Position numbers and translations under genes: made by a program
Notes under the pieces: model-generated
Told to the model about the DNA's origin: nothing
The model's database searches: none
The model's input: only the letters and a program-made list of their open reading frames with translations
Shown here: one piece after another, positions 8,503 through 17,695 of the stretch
Layout of the letters: each line of letters opens with the position of its first letter
Numbering within the stretch: position 1 is the first letter of the stretch
From: CAWGMT01 sp963823675
Lineage (GTDB): Bacteria; Planctomycetota; Planctomycetia; Isosphaerales; Isosphaeraceae
Length of the DNA: 64,000 nt
Assembly (NCBI GenBank): GCA_963823675.1
Contig: CAWGMT010000010.1
Location: forward strand, 248,001-312,000
Direction of reading: 5' to 3'

Positions 8503-9295
8503 AAATGCGGATCGCGATACCGCCGACGGGCTCACGTCGTGGTCCAAAAACTTTAGCAAGCGGTCGATCGGCATGGGCCTGGTCCCGTTGCGCCGCGCTT
8601 CCTTGATGGCCGCGTGCAATCGATTCGCGAACTCGATCTTCTGACCCGTGATTTCCGCGGATTTCGCGGGGTCGCGTGTTTGATACGCCATATCGACGAC
8701 GTACCAATCGATGCGGGGCAAAAGCCTTCCGGTTTCGTGGCCCACGTCCGGCGGTGGAAGGTCGAAGTCAACGACGCCGCCCGCTTCCTGGATCATGCGC
8801 TTGAGCTCGTCGCGGTCGTCCTTGCCGTCGCGGTTGATGTCCAGCTTGCCGAGCAAGGCAAACCGCTCCGGAGTGATGGGCGAGCAGCCCATCGCATAGA
8901 ACGACGTCGCCGACCAGGATGGGCGAGCTCGAATGGTTCGTCTTGATGATGCGGGCGGTTGAGAACTGCTCGCCCACGTGCGTAAGCTCAATTGTGCCTT
9001 TCGGCATCACGTTGGGAACGGCGGGGGAGGCCGCGTCGAAGATCGACATCCTCATCAGGAGACGCGCGCCCTGGCCGCGTGCGATGTTAACGAGAACTTC
9101 CCGTCGCTCGTGATTGACGTCGAACACGTAACCGTCAGGACGATCGATCCGGTCGCGAAGGATCTGCTTGACGCGCGCCCTGAGATCGGCGATCTCGGCA
9201 TTCTTGTCGGCATTGTATCTCAGGGCGGCGAAACCCAACCCGAGAACCAGCACGACGGTCATCAAGCGTGCGACGGTTACGCGGGGCCGAGTCAT
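8491..9295 (-). CDS. EF-hand membrane-anchored protein, paralogue 2, frameshift near 8902
   Basis: Starts MTRPRVTVARLMTVVLVLGL, a single N-terminal membrane anchor, followed by a short coiled-coil-like stretch, a beta-rich domain (DGYVFDVNHERREVLVNI, GTIELTHVGEQFSTARI) and an EF-hand loop DINRDGKDDRDEL that has Asp/Asn/Asp/Gly/Asp/Glu at the calcium positions. The first frame leaves homology at GDVVLCDG; an extra T near 8902 moves the reading to YAMGCSPITPERFALLGKLD in the next frame, which ends at 8491. About 267 residues when rejoined. It is a tandem duplicate of the gene at 9401-10294, lacking about 30 residues of its coiled-coil. Function unknown. Confidence 0.75.
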
Positions 9296-9400
9296 TGGGC
9301 CGTCTCCGAGATCGAGCGATTACGGCGTTATCGAGAACTTGCGAAACTTCGCCGAAGGCAACCAGATTACGTTCGGCCAGCCGTTCGAGTGACCCGCTGT

Positions 9401-10294
9401 TCATGGAGGAAGCTTCGGTTGACGCGGGCCCGTCGCCGGCCGGATGCTACCTTTGTCCACCGTTTCGGATCGGCCTGCCACCGGCGGGCTCATGCCGTAG
9501 CGCAGGTACGCTAGTAATCGTGCGATCATCATCGGCCGGGTCCCGTTGAGCCGCGCTTCCTTGATGACCTCGCCCATTCGCTTCTTGAGCGAGGAGTCGT
9601 CCGTTTGCGACGACGCCCCGACATCGACGACGTACCAATCGATGCCGGGGAAAAGCGTCCCGGTTTCCGGGCCCACATCCGGCGGTGGAAGGTCGAAGTC
9701 GATGACGCCGCCCGCTTCCTGGATCATACGCTTGAGCTCGTCGCGGTCGTCCTTGCCGTCGCGGTTGAGGTCCACCTTGCCGACGAGCGCAAACCGAATC
9801 GAAGTGTTGGGCGACCAGACCGGCGAATAGACGATATCGCCGGCCCGGATGGGCCCGTTTGCGTTGTTCGCCTCGATGATGCGGGCGGTTGAGAATTGCT
9901 CGCCCACTTGCGTGAGCTCAATCGTGCCTTTTGGCTTCCCGGTGGGAACGCCGGGGGAGGCCGAGTCAAAGATCGACATCCTCATCGGCGGACATGCGCC
10001 CTGGCGGCCCGTGATGTTGATGAGAACCTCCCGCCGCTGGTGATCGACGCCGGTCACGTAGCCGTCAGGAAGCTCGAGCGTGCTTCCCAGATCGAGCCGC
10101 TCGCGCAGCTCCCGGATGATCGCGGTCAGGGTATCATGGTTGCGAGCCGCCTCGGCCTCCATCTGCCGGATGAGCGCCGAGAGAACGGCGATCTGGGCAT
10201 TTTTGTCGGCGCTGTACCTCATGGCGGCGAAACCCAGCCCGAGAATCAGCACGACGGCCATCAGCCCTGCGACGGTTACGCGGGGCCGAGTCAT
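9401..10294 (-). CDS. EF-hand membrane-anchored protein, paralogue 1
   Basis: 297 residues from ATG 10294 (MTRPRVTVAGLMAVV); the open frame back to 10336 adds only 14 residues without homology to the paralogue. Layout: N-terminal membrane anchor (about residues 7-27), a coiled-coil segment (ALIRQMEAEAARNHDTLTAI), a beta-rich domain with the phrase RREVLINITGRQGACPP, an EF-hand loop DLNRDGKDDRDEL and a C-terminal part with IDWYVVDVGA. The intact frame here is the guide for repairing the paralogue at 8491-9295. The bulk of the protein would lie outside the cytoplasm. Calcium binding is inferred from the loop only. Confidence 0.8.
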   Translation of the reverse strand: MTRPRVTVAGLMAVVLILGLGFAAMRYSADKNAQIAVLSALIRQMEAEAARNHDTLTAIIRELRERLDLGSTLELPDGYVTGVDHQRREVLINITGRQGACPPMRMSIFDSASPGVPTGKPKGTIELTQVGEQFSTARIIEANNANGPIRAGDIVYSPVWSPNTSIRFALVGKVDLNRDGKDDRDELKRMIQEAGGVIDFDLPPPDVGPETGTLFPGIDWYVVDVGASSQTDDSSLKKRMGEVIKEARLNGTRPMMIARLLAYLRYGMSPPVAGRSETVDKGSIRPATGPRQPKLPP

Positions 10295-10390
10295 GAGGCT
10301 GCCTCCGAATGGAACAAACTGGCCGGTCCAAGCCAAGCGTAATCACGGTGGACCGGCCCTGTCGTGCGCGAACGTGACGTTCCGGGCAGG

Positions 10391-11623
10391 TCAGCCGAGG
10401 ACTAGATCGGCCCGCGGGAGGAGCTTGGCGAAGTCAAGCTGGTTGGGACAGGCCTGGCGGGCGGCCTCGAGATCGGCGTCACGCCAGTCGCGCGCTGCGT
10501 CACCGAGCCCGGCGTAGAGCCGCCGCGCTTCGGCGCGATAGCCGTGATGGTCGTGATAGGTGAGGAACCGGGTCAAGTCGCCCAGCTCAGCGGTTGTTCC
10601 GGCGGCCCGGCTGCACCGTCCGTCGCACGAGGCACACATCGTCGGGCCGGAGGCGACGCACGCGCCGTGCAGCCGGTCGATCTGGGCCTTGGTCATCGCC
10701 TGATAGTTCTTCGCCGCGGCGACATTCTCGCGAATCTGGTCGGTATTCCGCATCGAAACGCACACCGACGAAAACCGCTGGTCGGTCCAGATCGCATGCA
10801 GCAGCGACTGGTACGGCGTCAGACCCCTCGCTGCCAGCTCGGGCAGTTGCATGGCGATCTCTTCGAAGTTCATGTTCCCGGCGACTTGCTTCATCGAGAC
10901 CAGGCCGATGCCCCGCTTGACGCAGGCATCGAGGGCGCGGTTCATGTTGTCGTCCTGAGCGATCCAGGGGTTGTTCTGGAGCATGATGACGTCGATGAAC
11001 CCGCCTTGCACAGCCGACTGCATTAGCAGGTGCCGCTGGGGATGATGGGTCGAGAACCCGACGAGGTTGGCCTTGCCCGACTTGCGGATCGCGTCGGCAA
11101 CTTGCTTGAGCTCACGGCTTCTGACCCATTCCAGCTCGAGCTCGAAGTTTCTGTCGCCCAGGGCGTGAAGGAAGATCAGATCGACATAGTCGGTCCGGAG
11201 CGCCTCGAGCCGCTCGTCGAGTTGGCCGATGAGCTGCTGGGGCGTGTCCGGCTGGTCCTTGGTGGCGAGGAACAGGTCCTTGCGCGCGGCGGGCATTCCC
11301 TTGAGCCAGCGGGCGATCATCGGCTCGGAGCCATAGCTCTTGGCCGTGTCGAAATAGCGGACGCCCTTGGCCCAGGCAAAGCGGAGCAAACGCTCGCCCC
11401 CCGGACTCATCCAGGTGCCGAGGTTGAGGATGGTGACGTCAATTCCAGTTCGGCCCAGCGCACGCTTGGGCAGCTCGACCGCTTGCGTCGTCCTGGCCGC
11501 CGGCTGGGCGGTCGCCTGCGCGGGAGCGCCGAGCATTGCGGTAGCTGCCAGCGCACCGGCACCTGTCCCCAGGAAGCTGCGCCGATCGACCTCGCCAGTT
11601 TGATCTGCATTCTCTTCCCGCAT
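10391..11623 (-). CDS. Tat-exported aldo/keto reductase
   Basis: 410 residues. The N-terminus has a twin-arginine signal (DRRSFLGTGAGALAATAML). The aldo/keto reductase barrel follows, with the catalytic tetrad recognisable as Asp (YFDTAKSYG), Tyr (same motif), Lys (LATKDQ) and His (FLHALGD). NADPH-dependent reduction of a carbonyl is the family reaction; the substrate is not evident. The C-terminal extension contains MCASCDGRC, a reduced version of the four-cysteine Fe-S motif found in related predicted oxidoreductases, so a cluster is uncertain. Exported AKRs of this build are frequent in planctomycetes, usually as isolated genes. Here it is preceded by remnants of other genes. Confidence 0.9.
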   Translation of the reverse strand: MREENADQTGEVDRRSFLGTGAGALAATAMLGAPAQATAQPAARTTQAVELPKRALGRTGIDVTILNLGTWMSPGGERLLRFAWAKGVRYFDTAKSYGSEPMIARWLKGMPAARKDLFLATKDQPDTPQQLIGQLDERLEALRTDYVDLIFLHALGDRNFELELEWVRSRELKQVADAIRKSGKANLVGFSTHHPQRHLLMQSAVQGGFIDVIMLQNNPWIAQDDNMNRALDACVKRGIGLVSMKQVAGNMNFEEIAMQLPELAARGLTPYQSLLHAIWTDQRFSSVCVSMRNTDQIRENVAAAKNYQAMTKAQIDRLHGACVASGPTMCASCDGRCSRAAGTTAELGDLTRFLTYHDHHGYRAEARRLYAGLGDAARDWRDADLEAARQACPNQLDFAKLLPRADLVLG

Positions 11624-11703
11624 AACTCCTCCTCGCTGTCTTGCGACGGGCTGATGCGACGTCCACGGTCCACTCTCGCGGAATGAAGCAACTTCGCATC
11701 ACG

Positions 11704-11844
11704 CTAATCGAACTTCACTGCGTTGTCGAGGAGAATCTGATACCGAGATTTCCATGGTCCGCGATCCACGGCTTGTAGACCGATCTCAAGGGCGAACGGA
11801 GGATTCTGCGGTGCCTTGGCGACCGCGCAGAAGCGGTCATTCAC
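11704..11844 (-). CDS. 46-residue ORF, unrecognised, possibly a gene remnant
   Basis: From a GTG at 11844 to TAG at 11704 the frame reads VNDRFCAVAKAPQNPPF and ends GPWKSRYQILLDNAVKFD. Its composition looks protein-like, not like random antisense translation. It starts right where the frame overlapping the WD40 stub stops and ends 80 bp before the aldo/keto reductase start. No ribosome-binding site is obvious. It may be the tail of a decayed gene together with the stub at 11858-12274, or a genuine small protein. Confidence 0.3.
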   Translation of the reverse strand: MNDRFCAVAKAPQNPPFALEIGLQAVDRGPWKSRYQILLDNAVKFD

Positions 11845-11857
11845 TACGGCACATAGA

Positions 11858-12274
11858 TTACCTGGTTGTTGAGTGTAGCTCCCAGATCAAGCTGAAATCG
11901 CGAATACTCTCGATTCCGACATCCAGGCGACGGAGCTTCCTGCCGTCCTGGGCGTCCCAGAGCTGGAGAGTCTTGCCACCGAGATCCGTGACCACGAACT
12001 TGCGATCCGGCGAATACGTGATCCGGGCGATCGCCCGATCCTGACGGAATCGGACTGTGCCCAGCCGCAACGACGCACCGGGCGGCAAGGGGTCGCCGTG
12101 ACGATCGATCAACTGAGTCGGCGAGGTCGGTGAATTTGCGCTCGATGCCGGAGACGATTTGGGCTGACTCGGAGGCGGGTCTTGCGGCGCCGCGAGGAAA
12201 GCGGGAGCTGCCGAGGCAACGGTGCCGAGAGCCGCCAGAATAATCGCGATCGGCTTGAGCCGGGTCATGGCCAT
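11858..12274 (-). pseudogene. truncated secreted WD40-repeat protein
   Basis: About 138 residues. Starts MAMTRLKPIAIILAALGTVA, a signal peptide ending AFLAA, then a proline/serine linker and DRHGDPLPPGASLRLGTVRF, which is the usual lead-in to a beta-propeller in planctomycete WD40 proteins. One full repeat follows (YSPDRKFVVTDLGGKTLQLWDAQDGRKL), and a second begins, but after IESIRDFS the sequence diverges and stops. Full-length relatives carry many repeats and run to several hundred residues, so this is a 5' fragment of a lost gene. The break lies near 11890. Confidence 0.6.
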
Positions 12275-12346
12275 GGCCCCGTGTGTCGCGTTTGCGATCC
12301 TCAGGATCGGGACGCAAATCACTTCCCGCGTTGCCGCGGTTGCTAA

Positions 12347-15207
12347 TCAACCGGCCGTCGTTTCTTGTGTTCGAGGCCACCTGAGCCAGGACGCAACCGT
12401 CGCGGTCTGCGGGATCGGACTGCGATACGATGATGAGCCCAGGACAGTAGGCGTCGTGCCGCGTGACCCGGCGATGTAGGGTGCCGGGCCCGCCGGCTTG
12501 GCCGCCGGTGCCGAAGTGAGCACGCGACTGGATTGACCGGTGGTCAAGGCGCTGATCCCAATCCCACCCACCGCGATCGACGGCCGTGCCTGCGAAACGA
12601 CCCCCGGTCCAATGCCGCCCGACGACGGCGCGAATACGATATCGGCCCAGAAGTTCATCCCGCCCGCGTTCACATTGGGGAAAGCGCCGGCGCGACTATA
12701 GACCCCGTCACCTCCCAAGGTACTGCTGGGCAGGGCCTCGAGCGGCCCGTTGCTGACCCCGCCGGACGTGAAGAAGTTGGTGCTGACCCCGAAATAGCCT
12801 CCGCCCGTGGAGAACGAGGCGATGTACACCGTATTGGCCGGGATCGCCACCGGAACGGAAAGATTGACCTGCTGCCATCCGGAGGCCGTCTCATTCGTGA
12901 ACGTGGCCGTGGCCAGCAGCGTTCCGGTCGAGGACCAGAGATGCCCGACGTGAAGGTATCCACCCATCGACGGCTCTTTGTAGAACCGGATCGCCGTCAC
13001 CGCGCCGCCGACGCTGGCGGTAAACTTCACACCCACCTCGTACGACCCGGCGCTATAGGCGTTCTCCGACGGGACGTAGGAGTTGCTCCAGATGCTATCG
13101 GACGTCGCCGTGCTGACGCCGGTCGTAGTCGCGCTGGCGACGCTGCTGTACGCCGAGTCGATGCTTCCCAGCGTCGCGACGACGCGGTAGTAGTAGGTCG
13201 TCCCCGCGGACAGACCCGTCTGCTGAAAGGTCGTGGTGCTGCCCGAGGTGCTCCCGACCTGGGCCCAGCCGCTGCTGCTGCTCAAACTTTGCTGGATCAG
13301 GTAAGCGGTGGCACCGTTCGAGCCGGTCCAGGTGAGATTGATCTGGCTCGTGGAGACGGCACTGGCCGCCAGGTTGGTCGGGGCGGCCGGACCGACGGTG
13401 ATGCCCGACTGGGTGGCGGTGATGCCCGAGGTGGTGTCCGTCACGGTCACCGACTGCGTGCCGGCGGTCTCGAACGTGAGCGTGAAGGCGTGCGTCCCCG
13501 AAGCGCCGCAAAACTATAGTTTGAGGGCAGGTTGGCCGCCGGGTCGCTGCTGGTAAACTTGACCGTGCCGGCGTAACTCTGTCGCCACGTTGCCGTAAGG
13601 ATCCTCCGCGGTGACCGTGAGGCTCTGCGCCGCACCGGCGGTCACACTCGACGACAGGCCGGAAAGGACGAACTGGCTGGCGGGGGCCGGGCTCACGCTG
13701 ATTCCGGAGAGCGTGCCGGTGATGGCGGACGTCATCGTATCGGTCGCCGTGATCGACTGGCTGCCGGCGGTCTTGAGCGTCACCGTGAACGTGTACGTGC
13801 CGTCAAAGGACGTGTTGAAGGTAAAGTTTGCCGGCAGTCCGGCCTGGACATCGCTGCTGGTGAAGTGGATCGTGCCCGCATAGCCGGTGTCGGTCGCCCC
13901 ACTCGAGTTCTGGGCGGTGACGGTGAGGCTAAACGAGGCCCCCGCTGTTTGGGCGGTCTGCGCAGTCAGGACCAGCTTGTCGGACGAGACCGTCGCCGTG
14001 CCATCAAGCGAGCCGACCACGAGATTGGCCATGGGAGAGCCCAGGCCGGTGACATAGTCGTAGCCGGTCCCGGCCGAATAGGGCGGCCTGCCGGTGCTCG
14101 TGCCGCTCGTGATGTCGTGGAAGTCAGTGGGGTTCTTGTACAGGATGTTCATCACTTCCTGTGGGTTCAAGCTGTCGAGCGCCGGTTGGCTGCTGGCGGC
14201 GCGGCCCTGGTCGGCGATCGCCAGGAGCGCCGACCACTGCGGTGCCCCGGCGCTGGTGCCGCCGACCTCGAGCCAACCGTAGGTCGTCCCGTCGTAGGGG
14301 ACGGAGTCGTAGACGGAGACGCCGGTTGAGGGCGAAGCGTCATAGGCGACGTCCGGGGTCGCTCGCGCCGACGAGGTCTGCGTCACGACGCCTTTCTGGT
14401 ACGGCGGCTGCGACTCGTAGACGCTCGGGCCGCCGCCGCTGCCGCTCCAGCCCGACTCGCTCGACCAGGCATTGCCCGCGCCGAGGAGTGAGAGCCGTCC
14501 CGCCGACCGACAGGATGTCCGGCGAAGCCGCCGGCCACGAGGCGGGCGCGCCGGCGTCGCCCGAGGACGCCACGAACGCCACTCCGGCCTGGCTAAAATA
14601 GCTGTCGTAGCCCGTCTCGCCCAGGAACTCGCCGCTTCCCCAGCTCATCGACACGACATTCGCGTGGGCCGACGCATATTTGACGGCGGTGAGCAAGTCG
14701 CTGTCATTGGCGGAACTGGCTTCGACCAGCATGATGCTCGCCCCGGGCGCCATGGCGTGCGCCCACTCCACGTCGAGCGACTCTTCGAGCTCCCAACCGC
14801 CCGTCGGATCGCTGGGCGGATAACTCATCCCGCCGGTCTCATTGACCCGGATGACCGTCGTGGCGGGTAAGCCGTACTGGCTGTCGAAGGTATTCAGATC
14901 GGCCTGGATGTCTCGGGTCGTCGTAGGCATCGACGATGGCGATCGTCTCGCCGCTGCCGGTGCCCGCGACCCCGTTGAATGTGATACTGTTAAATTGATA
15001 TGCCTGCGCGATTTGCGCAGGCGTGTACGCTCCCGTTTGGGGGAGCGAGCCACCGCCGCCGCCCAGCGGTTCCAGCTCAAACGTCGGGCGGGCCGTCGGT
15101 ACCGTGCTGAGCAGCGCGCGCGCTTCGAGATGGTCCATGCTCGGCCTCAAAGAGCGCAGTGTCGTGGAGCGGTTACGGCGAGGTGCGCGCGTTGTTCTCG
15201 AGCTCAT
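12347..15207 (-). CDS. S53 (sedolisin-like) peptidase with Ig-like, FN3 and DUF4082 domains; four frameshifts
   Basis: Starts at ATG 15207 with a basic region and the planctomycete N-terminal motif DHLEARALLST. The peptidase part follows: the Glu/Asp pair in ELEESLDVEWAHAMAPGAS, SSGDAGAPASWP, and the serine motif GGTSAGAPQWSALLA. Then come two Ig-like repeats (AGTIHFTSSDVQAGLP, AGTVKFTSSDPAANLP), a fibronectin III domain (PTNLAASAVSTSQINLTW) and a C-terminal DUF4082 domain (VGVKFTASVGGAVTAIRFYK, LLATATFTNETASGWQQV). The reading frame slips near 14922, 14490, 13573 and 13506; each slip is one base and homology continues exactly. Rejoined it is about 950 residues. It would be a secreted, acid-type serine-carboxyl peptidase with adhesive C-terminal modules. 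If the slips are real the gene is dead. Confidence 0.8.
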
Positions 15208-15883
15208 CGAAGAATCCTCCAGATGGTTCAACGGTTGTGTGGCTTGGAGGCGGCCTGTCCCGCGCGGGAATCGCCAGGTGCCAGATCGCCTGAGCGACTG
15301 ACGCGTACCAGGGCGCCGTCCCGACGGGCGGTGGTTTGGAGAACCCGTCTCTGAGAATATTAGGTTACTCTCCGAGCGGAACGAAATGAAGTCGTTCCCG
15401 GCGTTTTCCCAAAACCATGTTGCTGGGGAGAAACAAAGCCATTGCAATCGCCGCGACGGGCCTGCATTTCGCGCTCTAAATGGGTTTCGTCATCTTGGGA
15501 GGGCGAGGCTCCGTCCGAGCCGGGCAATCAACCGGGTCACACTTGCGTTTCGTGATCCTGGGAGGGCGAGGCCCCGTCCGAGACGGGCAATCAACCGGCT
15601 CACACGGAGGTTCGGTCTCCCCAAATCGTGCACGGCCATTTAGCCCGAACAGCGCCACATGCAGCGCGGGCCGCGCCGACTGGCGGACTTGTCGAGGTGT
15701 TCCTCGTCCCGGCAGGCCCGAACCGATACGCCGGGAGGCATCGTCACGACGGCCGGCAGGGCTCGATTGTCAAACCGCCGGTTGTATGCCACATTGGAAA
15801 CCCAGACGGATTAGCGGCGCGATGGACGACAAGTTCGCCAATTCCCGCGCAAGTCCGACGATCGGTCTCTCGAGGAGTCGAGT
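15208..15883. other. intergenic stretch, repeats and a possible protein fragment
   Basis: 676 bp between the divergent S53 peptidase and nth. It contains the direct repeats listed separately (15484-15610). After them a plus-strand frame from 15628 reads LVEVFLVPAGPNRYAG, which resembles natural protein, but it is not sustained and I cannot name it. Otherwise I see nothing but the presumed promoters of the flanking genes. Confidence 0.5.
15484..15610. repeat. two direct copies of a 63-65-bp GGGAGGGCGAGG repeat
   Basis: Each copy reads TTTCGT(C/G)ATC(C/T)T GGGAGGGCGAGG followed by CTCCGTCCGAGCC (first) or CCCCGTCCGAGAC (second) and GGGCAATCAACCGG.TCACAC. The copies start at about 15484 and 15549. 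A related element with the arms arranged as a palindrome lies at 17594-17668. Confidence 0.8.
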
Positions 15884-16621
15884 ATGGCCAAGGCCAAGAT
15901 TTCCCGCGAGCAGGTTCGAGCTCACGCCCAGAGGATCGTCCGCGCACTGAAACGGTCCTACCCGGACGCGGTCTGCGCACTCGCGCATCACGATTCCTAT
16001 CAGCTTCTGGTCGCGACCATCCTGTCCGCCCAGTGCACGGACGCTCGGGTCAACATGGTGACGCCCGAGTTGTTTCGCCGGTTCCCCGACGCAACCAGCC
16101 TCGCGAGCGCCCTACCGGCCGAACTCGAGAGCCTCATCCGATCCACCGGGTTTTTCCGGGCCAAGGCTCGGAACCTGCTGGCGATGGCCGGCCAGATCGT
16201 GGCGCGGCATGAGGGCGCCGTCCCGGACGAGCTCGATGCGCTGACGGCCCTGCCGGGAGTCGGCCGCAAGACCGCGAACGTGGTCCTGGGCACGGCCTTC
16301 GGGATTGCCTCGGGCGTCGTGGTCGATACCCACGTCAAGCGCATCACCCGCCGGCTGGGATTGACCGAGAGCCGGACGCCCGAGCAGATCGAACGCGACC
16401 TGATGGAGCTGATTCCCAGGACGCAATGGGTCGATTTCAGCCACCGGCTGATCCATCACGGACGCAAGGTCTGCGTGGCCCGAAGTCCTCGCTGCGAGAG
16501 CTGTTCGCTTGCATCCCTCTGTCCCAGGATCGGCGTTCCCGCCGCTCGGGTTGCTGCTGCGCCGGGACAGAAGGCCAAGTCCTCGCGGCGCGGGCGACGA
16601 TCCACGCCGGAGACACCATGA
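15884..16621 (+). CDS. nth: endonuclease III (DNA glycosylase/AP lyase)
   Basis: 245 residues starting MAKAKISREQVRAHAQ. Removes oxidised pyrimidines and cleaves AP sites in base-excision repair. Signature parts: SAQCTDARVN near residue 48, the helix-hairpin-helix LPGVGRKTANVVLG with the catalytic lysine, the catalytic aspartate in VVDTHVKRITRR, and the 4Fe-4S loop C-x6-C-x2-C-x5-C (CVARSPRCESCSLASLC). The C-terminal 30 residues are an Ala/Lys/Arg-rich tail not seen in the E. coli enzyme. metF starts 48 bp after the stop codon on the same strand. Confidence 0.95.
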   Translation: MAKAKISREQVRAHAQRIVRALKRSYPDAVCALAHHDSYQLLVATILSAQCTDARVNMVTPELFRRFPDATSLASALPAELESLIRSTGFFRAKARNLLAMAGQIVARHEGAVPDELDALTALPGVGRKTANVVLGTAFGIASGVVVDTHVKRITRRLGLTESRTPEQIERDLMELIPRTQWVDFSHRLIHHGRKVCVARSPRCESCSLASLCPRIGVPAARVAAAPGQKAKSSRRGRRSTPETP

Positions 16622-16669
16622 AGTCTCGATAGACCATTCGGTTTGCTTTCTGGCTTCTCGGCGCTGTCT

Positions 16670-17578
16670 ATGCACATACAAGATATTTTCAAGGCCCACC
16701 CGACTTCGTTCAGCTTCGAGTTCTTCCCGCCCAAGACGGACCGGGCGTCGGAAGAGCTTTTTGAAACGATCGCTCAGCTTCAGGCCCTGGAGCCGTCGTT
16801 CGTATCGGTCACGTATGGCGCGGGCGGGTCGACGCGCGGGCGAACCCACGACCTGGTCGTGCGGATCCAGCGCGAGACCCGGCTCACGGCCGTCTCGCAC
16901 TTGACATGTGTCTGTCATGAGCGGCATGAGATCGAGGCCATCCTCGATCGTTACGAAGCGTCGCGAATCGAGAATATCCTGGCACTGGGTGGCGACCCCC
17001 CGCGCGACATGCCGGGATATGATCGGAGCCGGGATGCGTTTCAATATGCCACCCAGCTCGTGGAATTCATTCGAGCGAAGCGCCTGGATTTCGAGCCGCG
17101 CGGCTTCGGGATCGGAGTCGCGGGCTTTCCCGAGGGCCATCCCGCCACCCCCAACCGGCTCAAGGAGCTGGATTTTCTCAAGCAAAAGGTGGACGCAGGC
17201 GCAGACTATATCTGCACCCAGCTCTTCTTCAGTAACGCCGACTTCTATGATTTCCGCGAGCGCTGTGAGCTGGCGGGCATCCGGGTACCGATCATCGCGG
17301 GCATCATGCCGGTCACGTCGAAGGACAACCTGGTACGCATCGCGGAGCTGGCGCTCGGCGCCAGGGTTCCCGCCCGACTGCTGCGCGCGATAGCCCGGGG
17401 CGACGATCCCGCCGCCATCGCCAAGGTGGGCATCCACTGGGCCACCGAGCAATGCCGCGACTTGCTCGACAACCAAGTCCGCGGCATCCATTTCTACACG
17501 CTCAATCGCTCCGACGCGACGCGTCAGATTTACGAGAACCTGGGCGTCAGTAATTCAAGGGCGCTCGAGCGTCGCTGA
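16670..17578 (+). CDS. metF: 5,10-methylenetetrahydrofolate reductase
   Basis: 302 residues from ATG 16670 (MHIQDIFKAHPTSFSFEFFPPKTDRA). Reduces methylene-THF to methyl-THF for methionine synthesis, with FAD. Family hallmarks: FSFEFFPPKT at the N-terminus (the Glu is catalytic), TYGAGGSTR, HLTCVCHERHEIE, NILALGGDPP, and QLFFSNADFYDFRERC, VPIIAGIMPV. Length matches the bacterial enzyme. The frame is open nine codons further upstream but the ATG at 16670 places the conserved start at residue 1. It lies between nth and queG, all on the plus strand; the palindromic repeat after it separates it from queG. Confidence 0.95.
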   Translation: MHIQDIFKAHPTSFSFEFFPPKTDRASEELFETIAQLQALEPSFVSVTYGAGGSTRGRTHDLVVRIQRETRLTAVSHLTCVCHERHEIEAILDRYEASRIENILALGGDPPRDMPGYDRSRDAFQYATQLVEFIRAKRLDFEPRGFGIGVAGFPEGHPATPNRLKELDFLKQKVDAGADYICTQLFFSNADFYDFRERCELAGIRVPIIAGIMPVTSKDNLVRIAELALGARVPARLLRAIARGDDPAAIAKVGIHWATEQCRDLLDNQVRGIHFYTLNRSDATRQIYENLGVSNSRALERR

Positions 17579-17593
17579 ATCAACTTGCACGGT

Positions 17594-17668
17594 TCCGGGA
17601 GGGCGAGCCTCCCGGCGAGCCATTCTCCTCGGCGGCTCGGACGGAGCCTCGCCCTCCCTGGATCACGA
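17594..17668. repeat. palindromic GGGAGGGCGAGG element
   Basis: Left arm TTCCGGGAGGGCGAGCCTC..., right arm ...GAGCCTCGCCCTCCCTGGA, with CGGCGAGCC/GGCTCGGAC inner parts: a long imperfect inverted repeat filling most of the 117-bp gap between metF and queG. It could also work as a terminator for metF, although there is no T-run. Confidence 0.75.
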
Positions 17669-17695
17669 AAGCCCAGTTAGGCGTAACTTGTAGCC

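Noticed and set aside
15628..16212. 194-codon plus-strand frame before nth
   Set aside because: Most of it overlaps nth in another frame; only a short protein-like phrase at its start was worth a note.
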